From Nocardia higoensis (lineage in GTDB: Bacteria > Actinomycetota > Actinomycetes > Mycobacteriales > Mycobacteriaceae), in NCBI RefSeq assembly GCF_015477835.1, contig NZ_JADLQN010000001.1, positions 186,001 to 250,000 on the forward strand: 64,000 bases of DNA, read 5' to 3'. The stretch's first letter is position 1; each line of letters begins with the position of its first letter. Position numbers and translations under genes: made by a program. The notes below the pieces were generated by a model that worked only from the letters and a program-made list of their open reading frames with translations, did not search any database and had not been told where the DNA came from. Below are positions 17,270 through 25,320 of this stretch, in pieces.

Positions 17270-17814
17270 TCACGAGGAAACGGCGGTCAGCGGCAGATCT
17301 ACCGCGGTCTTCGGCGCTCCCGGGCTCGCCAGCGGGCACCGGGTCCCGGTGAAGATGCTGGCCGCGCACAGGTTGCAGTGGATGCACAGCGATTCCTTCG
17401 CCGACTCCGCCTGGATGCGGTTGATCAGGTCCGGCTCGCGCAGCAGGGCGCGGGCCATCGCCACGAACTCGAATCCGTCCGCCATCGCGGCATTCATGCC
17501 CGCCAGGTCGGTGACCCCGCCGAGCAACACCAGCGGCATGGTCAGCGTGTCGCGGAACTGGCGGGCGTAGTCGCGGAAGTACAGCGGTTCGTAGCGGTAT
17601 CGCTTGAACACGAAGCGGCCGAACATCTGCATGCCGAGCTTGACGATGCCGCGCTGGGTCTCGGCCATCTCGCGCACCGGCACGTCGCCGCGGAACAGGT
17701 ACATCGGGTCCCTTCGAAGGTCGCCGACTTGATGATCCGGTTGCGCAATCGGATCGGGCCGAGGGTCGCGGGCGCGAGCGGGTCCGGGCGTTCGGATGTG
17801 GGGGAGGTGGTCAT
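17270..17814 (-). pseudogene. Old yellow enzyme family reductase, internally deleted and frameshifted
   Basis: The N-terminal part starts at 17814 and encodes a family start ending RNRIIKSATFEG. It then meets, out of frame at about 17710, a C-terminal part beginning DPMYLFRGDVP and running to EFVAMARALLREPDL and CIHCNLC. In the intact paralogue at 11201-12466 the same two points are about 700 bases apart, so roughly 230 codons are missing and the frame is lost. The start overlaps the TetR stop by four bases, so the gene once formed an operon with that regulator. Decay is inferred from comparison with the paralogue in this window. Confidence 0.8.
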
Positions 17815-18485
17815 TGTGCATGTCCTTGTCCGGGAGGGGGAGTGGGGGGCTGGGAAGCTACGGCGGCATGGCGGTCGTGCAGGGTGGCGACGGGGGTGTG
17901 GATATCCATCCAGCGCAACATCTCGTCGACCGAGTCGGCGCACTCGCCGTGGGCGCCTGCCTCGGCCCACTCGACCAGCGCGGCGAAGGTCGCCGCCTGG
18001 TAGGCGGTCGCCAGCGCGCGGCAGATGGCCAGGGGCGCGTCGGGGAGCCGACGACAGATGTAGGTCGCGAGTGTGTCGATCCACGGGCGGTAGGCGAGTG
18101 GGGCGGTGGCGGCGAGTTCGGGCTCGGAGGAGATCAGGCGCAGCCAATCGGGGGCGGCGCGACGGATCTGCGGGTCGTGGGAGACCGACTCCACGATCGC
18201 CGAGCGGATGACCACCGAGGGGTCGCCGTCGTCGCCCGCGGCGTCGAGAGCGCGGCTGAGGCGCTCGGTGGCCGGTGCCACGCCGAGCCAGGCGACATCG
18301 GCTCGGGACGAGAAGTGGCGGAGCAGCGTCCTGGTGCTGATTCCCGTCGCCTCGGCCAGATCGCTCCAGCTCGTTGTCGTGAAGCCGCGCTCGGACCACA
18401 GGCGCAGAGCGCCTGCGGCGATGGCTTGGGAGTCGAGAACGGAAGGTCGCCCGCGTCGGCGAGGAACGGAATCGCTTCGGGTCAC
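17811..18485 (-). CDS. TetR-family transcriptional regulator
   Basis: A 224-residue regulator. The N-terminal helix-turn-helix contains AGALRLWSERGFTTTSWSDLAEATG and TRTLLRHFSSRADV, standard TetR residues. The rest is a helical ligand-binding domain. The start is a GTG with no strong ribosome-binding site. It is divergent from the SDR at 18627 across a 141-base gap that contains an AT-rich palindrome, and coupled to the broken reductase downstream. It likely controls the SDR and/or its own operon. Confidence 0.85.
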   Translation of the reverse strand: MTRSDSVPRRRGRPSVLDSQAIAAGALRLWSERGFTTTSWSDLAEATGISTRTLLRHFSSRADVAWLGVAPATERLSRALDAAGDDGDPSVVIRSAIVESVSHDPQIRRAAPDWLRLISSEPELAATAPLAYRPWIDTLATYICRRLPDAPLAICRALATAYQAATFAALVEWAEAGAHGECADSVDEMLRWMDIHTPVATLHDRHAAVASQPPTPPPGQGHAQ

Positions 18486-18499
18486 ATGAAGAGCTGACC

Positions 18500-18527
18500 A
18501 TTATTGGCGAAGTGTGTCAATATTGCG
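18500..18527. promoter_or_regulatory. AT-rich palindrome between TetR and SDR genes
   Basis: ATTATTG and CAATATTG form an inverted repeat separated by about 11 bases in the divergent gap. Size, symmetry and location fit a TetR operator. TTGACA reads on the minus strand inside it and could be a -35 element. Prediction from pattern only. Confidence 0.45.
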
Positions 18528-18626
18528 TTCGTATTCGCGGTGCACCGGTATCCGACGGGCGCCGGTATCCGAGACGCGCTGTATTCGACGGCGCAAAGCC
18601 GACGACCAGCAGAAAGCAGGTATTCG

Positions 18627-19478
18627 ATGGGTGTCTATGTCGTGACCGGGGCTGCCTCCGGAATGGGGCGAGCGGTGGCGGACAAGCTGCGCGAGGCCGG
18701 GCACACGGTGATCGGCGTCGATCTGCGCGACGTGGAGATCGTCGCCGATCTGTCTACCCCACAGGGGCGGCGCGCGGCGATCGACGGCGTGCTCGCCGCC
18801 GTGGACGGGCGCCTCGACGGCGCCGTGCTCGCGGCTGGGGTCGGGCCCGCTCCCGGCGCGGAACGTCCGCGGATGATCTACGAGGTGAACTACCGGGGCG
18901 CGGTGGAGCTGCTCGAGGGCTGGCGCGTGGCGCTGGCCGAGACCACCGACGCGAAGGTCGTCGTCTTCGGCAGCAACGCCACGACCACCACTCCGGCCGT
19001 CCCGGGCCGGGCGGTCCGCGCGCTGCTGGCCGGCGACGTGGACAAGGCGCTACGGGCCGTGCGGATCTTCGGTCGCAACGCACCCGCCATGGCCTACGGC
19101 GCGTCCAAGATCGCGGTCACGCGCTGGGCCCGCAGGCACGCGGTGACCGACGCCTGGGCCGGAGCCGGGATCCGGCTCAATGTGCTGGCCCCCGGCGCGG
19201 TGTTGACTCCGCTGCTGGAGAAGCAGCTGGAGACCCCGGCCGAGGCCGCGGCGATCCGCCGTTTCCCGGTGCCGATCGGCGGCTTCGGCGATCCCGGCGA
19301 CCTCGCGGACTGGGCGGTGTTCATGCTGTCCGATTCCGCTCGATTCCTGTGCGGCAGCGTGATTTTCGTCGACGGCGGCAGCGATGCCCACTTCCGGGCC
19401 GACGACTGGCCGCGCGCCGTCCCGCTGCGCAAGCTGCCCGGCTACCTGCGGCGTTTCCGCGCGTCCGGCAACCGCTGA
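18627..19478 (+). CDS. SDR oxidoreductase, 3-alpha-hydroxysteroid dehydrogenase/carbonyl reductase-like
   Basis: A 283-residue short-chain dehydrogenase: VTGAASGMGRAVADKL is the cofactor loop, LAAGVG replaces NNAG, VFGSNATTTT supplies the catalytic Ser and MAYGASKIAVTRW the YxxxK pair. The long segment around VPGRAVRALLAGD before the catalytic Tyr, together with the atypical LAAGVG, resembles the Comamonas HsdA/coniferyl-alcohol dehydrogenase branch. AGAAAGCAGG precedes the ATG. Followed by a hairpin at 19495. Divergent from TetR. The steroid substrate is an inference from family and setting. Confidence 0.78.
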   Translation: MGVYVVTGAASGMGRAVADKLREAGHTVIGVDLRDVEIVADLSTPQGRRAAIDGVLAAVDGRLDGAVLAAGVGPAPGAERPRMIYEVNYRGAVELLEGWRVALAETTDAKVVVFGSNATTTTPAVPGRAVRALLAGDVDKALRAVRIFGRNAPAMAYGASKIAVTRWARRHAVTDAWAGAGIRLNVLAPGAVLTPLLEKQLETPAEAAAIRRFPVPIGGFGDPGDLADWAVFMLSDSARFLCGSVIFVDGGSDAHFRADDWPRAVPLRKLPGYLRRFRASGNR

Positions 19479-19494
19479 GCCGAACCCCGCGCTG

Positions 19495-19530
19495 CTCCGG
19501 CCCGTCGTGAGTCTCCACGGTGGGCCGGAG
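19495..19530. terminator. Hairpin after the SDR gene
   Basis: CTCCGGCCC and GGGCCGGAG form a perfect 9-bp stem with an 18-base loop, 17 bases after the SDR stop; TCGTCTTCTTT follows. Probable terminator separating the SDR from the ABC importer operon. Confidence 0.6.
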
Positions 19531-19654
19531 TCGTCTTCTTTCGTCCGAACTTCGTCCGAACATCGGGCCGTGGTCGCGTTTGTCCCGGTGACCGGGAAGT
19601 GCGCTGCGGGACCGGCTCCGCGATGGACACATAATCCCTGCGCCGCATCGATCG

Positions 19655-19668
19655 GTGATGTGGATCAC
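19655..19668. promoter_or_regulatory. CRP-like palindrome upstream of the ABC importer
   Basis: GTGATGTGGATCAC is a perfect 5-bp inverted repeat and a GTGA-N6-TCAC site, 67 bases before the substrate-binding-protein start. Same form as the site at 31-44. It could bind a CRP/FNR- or GntR-type regulator. Confidence 0.45.
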
Positions 19669-19734
19669 GCGAGGACTTTCGTTGTGTCGGGGACCACCCG
19701 GTGCGGCCTCGCCTTCGGAGAGGAGAACCAGATC

Positions 19735-20982
19735 ATGAGACTTGGTGGTCTGAGTCGTCAGCGGCGCGCTGTCGCCGTGATCGGCGCCGCCGCACTGTGC
19801 ACCGCGCTCGCGGCGACAGGGTGCGCGAGCGACGACGAGTCGAACAACAACAGCGCGGTAGCGGGCGCGGCCACCACCTCGCTCCCGGACGACCCGGCGA
19901 CCGGCGCGCCCGTGCGCATCGGCTTCGTGTCGACCGAGGGCGGCGCGGTCATTTCGCTGCCGGAGATGCGCGAGGGCGCCGAGGCGGCCGCCGAGTACAT
20001 CAACAAGAACGCGGGCGGCATCGCGGGCAGGCCGATCGAACTGGTGGTCTGCAAGCAGCAGGAGGAGCCGACCTCGGCGACCAAGTGCGCCAACGAGTTC
20101 GTCGAGCAGAAGGTGGCCGCGGTGCTCTCGCCCGGCACCTCCCAGGGCGGCACGATCATGCCGATCGTCGCGGGCGCGGGTATCCCCTACGTCACGCTCA
20201 ACGGCGTCTCGGCGCAGGAACTGACCTCGCCCGACTCCGCGGCACTGTCGGCGGGTCTGCCCGGCACCATCACGGCGATGGCGACCGCGGCCAAGGACAA
20301 AGGCATGAAGACCTTCACCCTGTTCGCCAGTGACGGCGGCGGCATGGGCGCCATGGTGGACGCGATGGGCACGCCGATCTTCCAGGGTTCGGGCGTGGCG
20401 TTGAAGGTGGTGCCGATCCCGCTCGGCGTGCCGGATCCGACGCCGCTGGTGACCTCGGGCCTGTCCGGCAAGCCGGAGGGTGTCAGCGTGATCGCCGACG
20501 CCGCGACGTGCGCCTCTGTCTACAAGGCGATCCAGACCACCGACCCGGGTGTGCAGAAGGTCTTCATCCCGGTCTGCCTCGATCCGAACGTCACGGGCAT
20601 CATCGGCATGGACTCGGTGACCGGCAGCACCGGCATCACCGCCACCGATTACCTGTCGGATCGTCCCGATTCGGTGCTCTACCGCTCGGTCCTGCAGGCC
20701 TACGCGCCCGGGGCGACGGTGACCGGGGCGGCCTCCTCCGGTTACCAGGTCGTCATGGCGCTGGCCCTGGCCACCGACGGCATCCAGGGCGAGGTGAACG
20801 CGGCGAGCATCCGCGAGGCGCTGCGGACCTCGAAGGGCGTCGAGATGCCCGCGGGCGGCGGCGTCACCTTCAGCTGCGACGGCACCGCCGTGCCGATGAT
20901 GCCCTCCATCTGCTCGCGCCAGATGCTGATCGGCGAGATCAACGACCAGGGTGTGCCGGTGAACCTGAAGGTGACCGGATAG
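19735..20982 (+). CDS. ABC importer substrate-binding lipoprotein, branched-chain amino acid (LivK) type
   Basis: A 415-residue exported protein. The signal peptide has a basic start, a hydrophobic stretch and the lipobox LAATGC, so Cys would be lipidated. The mature part is a type 1 periplasmic-binding fold: PVRIGFVSTEGG, EMREGAEAAAEYINKNAGGIAGRPIELVVC and SPGTSQGGT are typical of LivK/urea/aromatic-acid binding proteins. GAGAGGAGAA precedes the ATG. With the fused permease-ATPase and LivF-like protein it forms one importer. In a catabolic island such importers often carry aromatic or steroid side-chain acids; the real ligand is unknown. Confidence 0.88.
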   Translation: MRLGGLSRQRRAVAVIGAAALCTALAATGCASDDESNNNSAVAGAATTSLPDDPATGAPVRIGFVSTEGGAVISLPEMREGAEAAAEYINKNAGGIAGRPIELVVCKQQEEPTSATKCANEFVEQKVAAVLSPGTSQGGTIMPIVAGAGIPYVTLNGVSAQELTSPDSAALSAGLPGTITAMATAAKDKGMKTFTLFASDGGGMGAMVDAMGTPIFQGSGVALKVVPIPLGVPDPTPLVTSGLSGKPEGVSVIADAATCASVYKAIQTTDPGVQKVFIPVCLDPNVTGIIGMDSVTGSTGITATDYLSDRPDSVLYRSVLQAYAPGATVTGAASSGYQVVMALALATDGIQGEVNAASIREALRTSKGVEMPAGGGVTFSCDGTAVPMMPSICSRQMLIGEINDQGVPVNLKVTG

Positions 20983-21019
20983 CCGACCCGGCAACCGTAT
21001 TCGGCCAGGGAGATCTGCC

Positions 21020-23815
21020 ATGACAGACCATCTTTCGTATCTCGTGCTCGGCCTCGGCAACGGGGCGGTGTACGCCGCGCTCGGGCTCGCGCTCGTGATG
21101 ACCTTCAAGAGCTCCGGGGTGGTGAACTTCGCGACCGGCGCGGTCGCGCTCTACGCCGCCTACACCTACGCCCTGCTGCGCAAGGGTGAGCTGTTGGTCC
21201 CGATACCCGGGCTACCCGAGACGATCGATCTCGGCGGGCCGCTCGGGGTGGGTCCCGCCATGGCGATCTCCCTGGTCGCCGCCGCTGTGCTCGGACTGCT
21301 GTGTTACGCACTGGTCTTCCGTCCCATGCGCACGGCGTCGGTGATCGCCAAAGCTGTCGCCTCGATCGGTCTGATGATCGTGATCCAGGCAGTCATCGCG
21401 CAGCGCGCGGGAACCGGGCTGATCGCGGTGCAGCCGATCTTCGCGCTGGACACGTTTGCCTTGGGAGAGCGCACCGTGCCCGCCGACCGGGTCTGGCTGG
21501 CGGTGGCGGTGCTGGCGCTGGCCGCGGTGGCGGCGCTGGTCTTCCGTTTCACCCGCTTCGGCGTGGCGACCGAGGCAGCAGCGGAGTCGGAGAAGGGTGC
21601 CTATCTGACCGGCCTGTCGCCGGACCGGATCGCGTTCGCCAACTGGGCGTTGTCCTCGGTGGTCGCCGGTCTCGGTGGCATCCTCATCGCCCCGCTGGTG
21701 GCGCTGAACCCGGTGGCGTACTCGCTGTTCATCGTGCCCGCGCTGGCGGCCACCCTGGTCGGCAACTTCGGCTCCATCTGGCTCACCGTCGCCGCGGGCA
21801 TCACCATCGGCGCGCTGCAGGCCGAGGCCACCAACCTGCAGGGGCTCTACGACTGGTGGCCGAGAGCCGGTACGGCCGAAGCGATCTCGCTGCTGTTGAT
21901 CCTGGGCTTCCTGGTGGTGAAGGGGCGTCCGCTGCCCGACCGCGGCTCGGTGATCCGCCAGACCCTCGGCCGGGCCCCGCGACCGGATCACATCCTGGCC
22001 CCGATGCTGGTGGCGCTCGCCGTCGCGGTCGTCGCGCTGCTGGCCACATCGGGCAGCTATCGCGCCGCGATCGTCAGCAGCATCGTCTTCGCGGTTCTCG
22101 GACTCTCGCAGGTGATCGTCACCGGCTACGCCGGGCAGGTGTCGCTCGCCCAGCTCACCCTCGCAGGTGTCTCGGCCTACGCACTCAGCGTGCTCGAGCA
22201 GCACCTGGGCATCCCGTTCCCGTTCGCGCCCATCGTGGCCGCGTTGTTCGCCACCGTCGTCGGCGTCGTGGTCGGACTGCCCGCGCTGCGGGTGCGCGGC
22301 TTGCCGCTGACCGTGGTGACTCTCGCGCTGGCGGTGTTCGTGGAGGCCTTCTGGTTCCGCAACCCCTCGCTCAACGGCGGGGTGCAAGGTGCGCCCATCG
22401 ACACTCCGCGGCTGTTCGGCATCGATCTCGGTATCGGCGCGGGCGAGGCATACCCGCGACTGGCCTTCGGCCTGCTGTGCCTGGCGGTGTTGACCGCGGT
22501 CGGGCTCGGGGTGGCGTGGCTGCGCCGCAGCAGCCTCGGTACCGACATGCTGGCGGTACGCGCCAACGAGCGCTCCGCGGCGGCGGCGGGCATCGACGTC
22601 TCCCGCACCAAGCTCGTCACCTTCGCCCTGGGCGCCTTCGTCGCCGGCCTCGGCGGTGCGCTGCTCGGATACCAGCAGACCCTGGCCACCCCCGAGCCGT
22701 TCACGGTGTTCCTCGGCATCTCGTTGTTCGCGGTGGTCTACGTCGCGGGCATCACCTCCATCACCGGCGGCATCCTGGCCGGCGTGATGGCGCCCGGCGG
22801 CATCGTCTATCTACTGGTCGACCGGTTCCTGCACGTCGGGGACTACTACGCGGTGATCAGCGGCATCCTGCTGGTCGTCACGGTCATGGCCAACCCGGAC
22901 GGGATCGCGAGCAAGCTGCCGCGGATCCCGTGGCCGGTGATCCGGCGTCGCGCCCACGCCGACGACCTCGTCCCCGACTCTGCGGCAGCCGCCCGGGCGA
23001 CGGCCGACCAGGTAGCGCCCGACCGGGGTGAGCCGATCCTCGCGGTGCGCGAGGTCAGTGTCACCTACGGTGCGGTCAAGGCGGCCACCGGCGTCACCTT
23101 CGATGTGCGTCCCGGTGAGATCGTCGGGCTCATCGGACCCAACGGCGCGGGCAAGACGACCGTCATCGACGCGGTCACCGGCTTCGCCGCCGCCACCGGC
23201 TCGGTGAGCCTGGCAGGCGAGGCGCTGGCCGGGCGGCCGCCGCACGCGCGCAGCCGGGCCGGTCTCGGTCGCAGCTTCCAGAATGTGGAGCTGTACGACG
23301 ATCTGACGGTCGCCGAGAACGTTCGGGTAGGCGCGGCGCGTTCGCGGTCCGATCAGCCTGTGGCGGAGCGTGTTTCCCGCACACTGGCGGTGCTCGGGAT
23401 CGGTGACCTCGCCGACCGCGAAGCGGGCCTGCTCTCCCAGGGACAGCGCCAGCTCGTGTCGATGGCACGGGTGCTCGCCGCCGAACCCGCGGTCGCGCTG
23501 CTGGACGAGCCTGCCGCCGGCCTCGACAGTGCCGAGAGCCGGTTGCTCGGCGAGAAGTTGCGCGCCGTCGCCGACGACGGCACCGCGATGCTGCTGGTCG
23601 ACCACGACATGGAGTTGGTGCTCACGGTGTGCGACCGGGTCGTCGTGCTCGACCTGGGTACGGTCATCGCTTCCGGCACCCCCGAGGAGGTGCGCGCCCA
23701 TCCCGACGTGCTCCGCGCCTACCTCGGCGTGCCCGCCGACACCGTCGACCTCGACGAGGAAGCCGTCCCGGAACTGCACACCCGCCCGCTCGCCACACAG
23801 GAGGCCCCGCTGTGA
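21020..23815 (+). CDS. Fused ABC importer: LivH permease, LivM permease and LivG ATPase
   Basis: A 931-residue protein in three parts. Residues 1-300 are LivH-like (GLGNGAVYAALGLALVMTF; GVVNFATGAVALY). Residues 320-635 are LivM-like (VTGYAGQVSLAQLTLAGV; LRRSSLGTDMLAVRANE). Residues 670-915 are a LivG ATPase with Walker A GPNGAGKTT, signature LLSQGQRQLVSMARVL and Walker B VALLDEPAAGLD. Permease-permease fusions are known; adding the ATPase makes a triple fusion. The signature has Gln where the second Ser/Gly usually lies. The ribosome-binding site is AGGGAG. The stop overlaps the LivF start. Confidence 0.9.
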   Translation: MTDHLSYLVLGLGNGAVYAALGLALVMTFKSSGVVNFATGAVALYAAYTYALLRKGELLVPIPGLPETIDLGGPLGVGPAMAISLVAAAVLGLLCYALVFRPMRTASVIAKAVASIGLMIVIQAVIAQRAGTGLIAVQPIFALDTFALGERTVPADRVWLAVAVLALAAVAALVFRFTRFGVATEAAAESEKGAYLTGLSPDRIAFANWALSSVVAGLGGILIAPLVALNPVAYSLFIVPALAATLVGNFGSIWLTVAAGITIGALQAEATNLQGLYDWWPRAGTAEAISLLLILGFLVVKGRPLPDRGSVIRQTLGRAPRPDHILAPMLVALAVAVVALLATSGSYRAAIVSSIVFAVLGLSQVIVTGYAGQVSLAQLTLAGVSAYALSVLEQHLGIPFPFAPIVAALFATVVGVVVGLPALRVRGLPLTVVTLALAVFVEAFWFRNPSLNGGVQGAPIDTPRLFGIDLGIGAGEAYPRLAFGLLCLAVLTAVGLGVAWLRRSSLGTDMLAVRANERSAAAAGIDVSRTKLVTFALGAFVAGLGGALLGYQQTLATPEPFTVFLGISLFAVVYVAGITSITGGILAGVMAPGGIVYLLVDRFLHVGDYYAVISGILLVVTVMANPDGIASKLPRIPWPVIRRRAHADDLVPDSAAAARATADQVAPDRGEPILAVREVSVTYGAVKAATGVTFDVRPGEIVGLIGPNGAGKTTVIDAVTGFAAATGSVSLAGEALAGRPPHARSRAGLGRSFQNVELYDDLTVAENVRVGAARSRSDQPVAERVSRTLAVLGIGDLADREAGLLSQGQRQLVSMARVLAAEPAVALLDEPAAGLDSAESRLLGEKLRAVADDGTAMLLVDHDMELVLTVCDRVVVLDLGTVIASGTPEEVRAHPDVLRAYLGVPADTVDLDEEAVPELHTRPLATQEAPL

Positions 23816-24543
23816 CCACGCTGAAATGCCACGGTGTGACCGCCGGTTATCTGAAGGAGCGCCCGTGTGTGCGGGAGGTCGACCTGACCCTCGAGCAGGG
23901 TGAGATCACCTGTCTGCTCGGCCCGAACGGCGCGGGCAAGACCACCTTGCTGGACACTCTGGCCGGCCTGCTCCCGCGTACCGGCGGCGAGGTGCTGGTC
24001 GACGGCAAGGACGTACGCAGCGGCCGCCCGCGCGACGCCGTGCGCGCCGGGATGGTGCTCGTGCCCGACGACCGGGCCTTGTTCCGGCAGTTGAGTACCC
24101 GGCAGAATCTGATGCTCGCGATCACCGAGCGCTCGCGGCGGCGCACCGGATTGGGGCAGGTACTGGAGTACTTCCCCGCACTGGAGAAGCGGCTGTCGGT
24201 CGACGCGGGCCGTCTCTCCGGTGGCGAGCAGCAGATGCTGGCCATCGGACGGGCGATCCTGCAGCGGCCAACCGTGCTGCTCATCGACGAGCTGAGCATG
24301 GGCTTGGCGCCGGTCATCGTCACCGAGATCCTGGATGTGCTGAAGCGCCTCGCCGCTGCGGAGGGCACCAGCGTCCTGTTGGTGGAGCAGCACGTGCAGC
24401 TGGCGCTCGGCGTCGCCGACAAGGCCGCCGTGCTGGTGCACGGGCGGATCGCCGATCACGGCGCAGCGGCGGAACTGCGCGAGGATCCCGGCCGGATCGA
24501 GCGCGCCTACCTCGGCGTGGAGTCGGCCACGGCCGCGCACTGA
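23812..24543 (+). CDS. ABC importer ATP-binding protein, LivF type
   Basis: A 243-residue ATPase completing the importer. Walker A is GPNGAGKTT, the signature LSGGEQQMLAIGRA and Walker B VLLIDELSMGLAP, the last being diagnostic of LivF rather than LivG. The GTG start overlaps the end of the fused protein. It would form a heterodimer with the LivG part of the fusion. A perfect 13-bp hairpin follows at 24553. Confidence 0.9.
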   Translation: MTTLKCHGVTAGYLKERPCVREVDLTLEQGEITCLLGPNGAGKTTLLDTLAGLLPRTGGEVLVDGKDVRSGRPRDAVRAGMVLVPDDRALFRQLSTRQNLMLAITERSRRRTGLGQVLEYFPALEKRLSVDAGRLSGGEQQMLAIGRAILQRPTVLLIDELSMGLAPVIVTEILDVLKRLAAAEGTSVLLVEQHVQLALGVADKAAVLVHGRIADHGAAAELREDPGRIERAYLGVESATAAH

Positions 24544-24552
24544 ATCAGCCGA

Positions 24553-24590
24553 CAACGACAGCGAGACTCCGAGGTGGCTCGCTGTCGTTG
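24553..24590. terminator. Bidirectional hairpin terminator
   Basis: CAACGACAGCGAG and its exact complement form a 13-bp stem with a 12-base loop, ten bases after the LivF stop and 62 bases past the end of the convergent NTF2-like gene. Confidence 0.75.
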
Positions 24591-24651
24591 CCTGCTGTGC
24601 GCCGGTGTGAGCTTCGGCCGCAGCGAAGGCCGCGTTGTGGCAGAACAGAAT

Positions 24652-25167
24652 TCAGGAGGAAGCGGCCGCTGCGGCCTGCTGCTTGCACCACTCCAGTTCG
24701 TCCGTGCTCAGGGTGCCCAGCTCCATGGCGCGCTGGATCCACTTCGGGACCAGCGCGACGAACTCGGCCGGATCGTAGATGTCCTCCTCCTTGGAGAACT
24801 TGCCGTTGCCCGCGTAGGTGAGAATGCTGATGTTGTCCGCGCCCATGGCCGATCCGTCGCCGGGATCGCGCATCAGGTTGTTCAGCTTGACGACGATCAC
24901 ACCGTTGAGGTCGTCGATCAGGTGCCAGTAGTCGGGGAACGAGGTCATCGCCGCGCCGGGGAATCGCGCCAGCGTCGGTTCGACCCATGCCCAGATGGCG
25001 TCGTGTCCTTTCAGTACGCCGACCATCTGCTCGTGGTATTCGGCGTCGGGGGTGAACAGTTCGACGAATTCGCGCCAGCTGCCCTCCCCGGAGGCCGCGC
25101 GGGCGACCGTCGAATGCCACGACTGGTACGCCTCTTCCAGTTCTTGCCTGTTCCAGGTATTGCTCAT
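24652..25167 (-). CDS. NTF2/SnoaL-like protein
   Basis: A 171-residue protein of the NTF2-like cone fold: LEEAYQSWHSTVARAAS, WREFVELFTPDAEYHEQMVGVLKGHDAIWAWVEPTL and YWHLIDDLNGVIVVKLNNL follow the usual helix-strand pattern of SnoaL/ketosteroid-isomerase relatives. The start at 25167 fits; the frame is open far upstream but that is antisense to the KstD-like gene. Steroid Delta5-3-ketoisomerases share this fold, yet the key catalytic residues cannot be assigned with confidence. A hydratase/isomerase role is a guess from context. Confidence 0.7.
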   Translation of the reverse strand: MSNTWNRQELEEAYQSWHSTVARAASGEGSWREFVELFTPDAEYHEQMVGVLKGHDAIWAWVEPTLARFPGAAMTSFPDYWHLIDDLNGVIVVKLNNLMRDPGDGSAMGADNISILTYAGNGKFSKEEDIYDPAEFVALVPKWIQRAMELGTLSTDELEWCKQQAAAAASS

Positions 25168-25320
25168 GCCCGGACGGTAGCCACGCGGTGACCACCGGAT
25201 CAGCCGTCGTTTCCGCTCAGTGGGACCTCCCGCTGAATGGAAGGTCGAGCCGATCGTCCGGCCGGTCGACCCTACGGTGGGATACCCCGGCCCGACCTTG
25301 TGAAAGTGGAGTTCCGAACC

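Noticed and set aside
17260..17273. Third GTGA-N6-TCAC match
   Set aside because: It overlaps the stop of the broken reductase gene, and about one match is expected by chance in a window of this size.
17205..17387. Short minus-strand ORF beginning MHPLQPVRGQHL
   Set aside because: It is an alternative frame over the C-terminal part of the broken reductase; composition is Arg-rich shadow.
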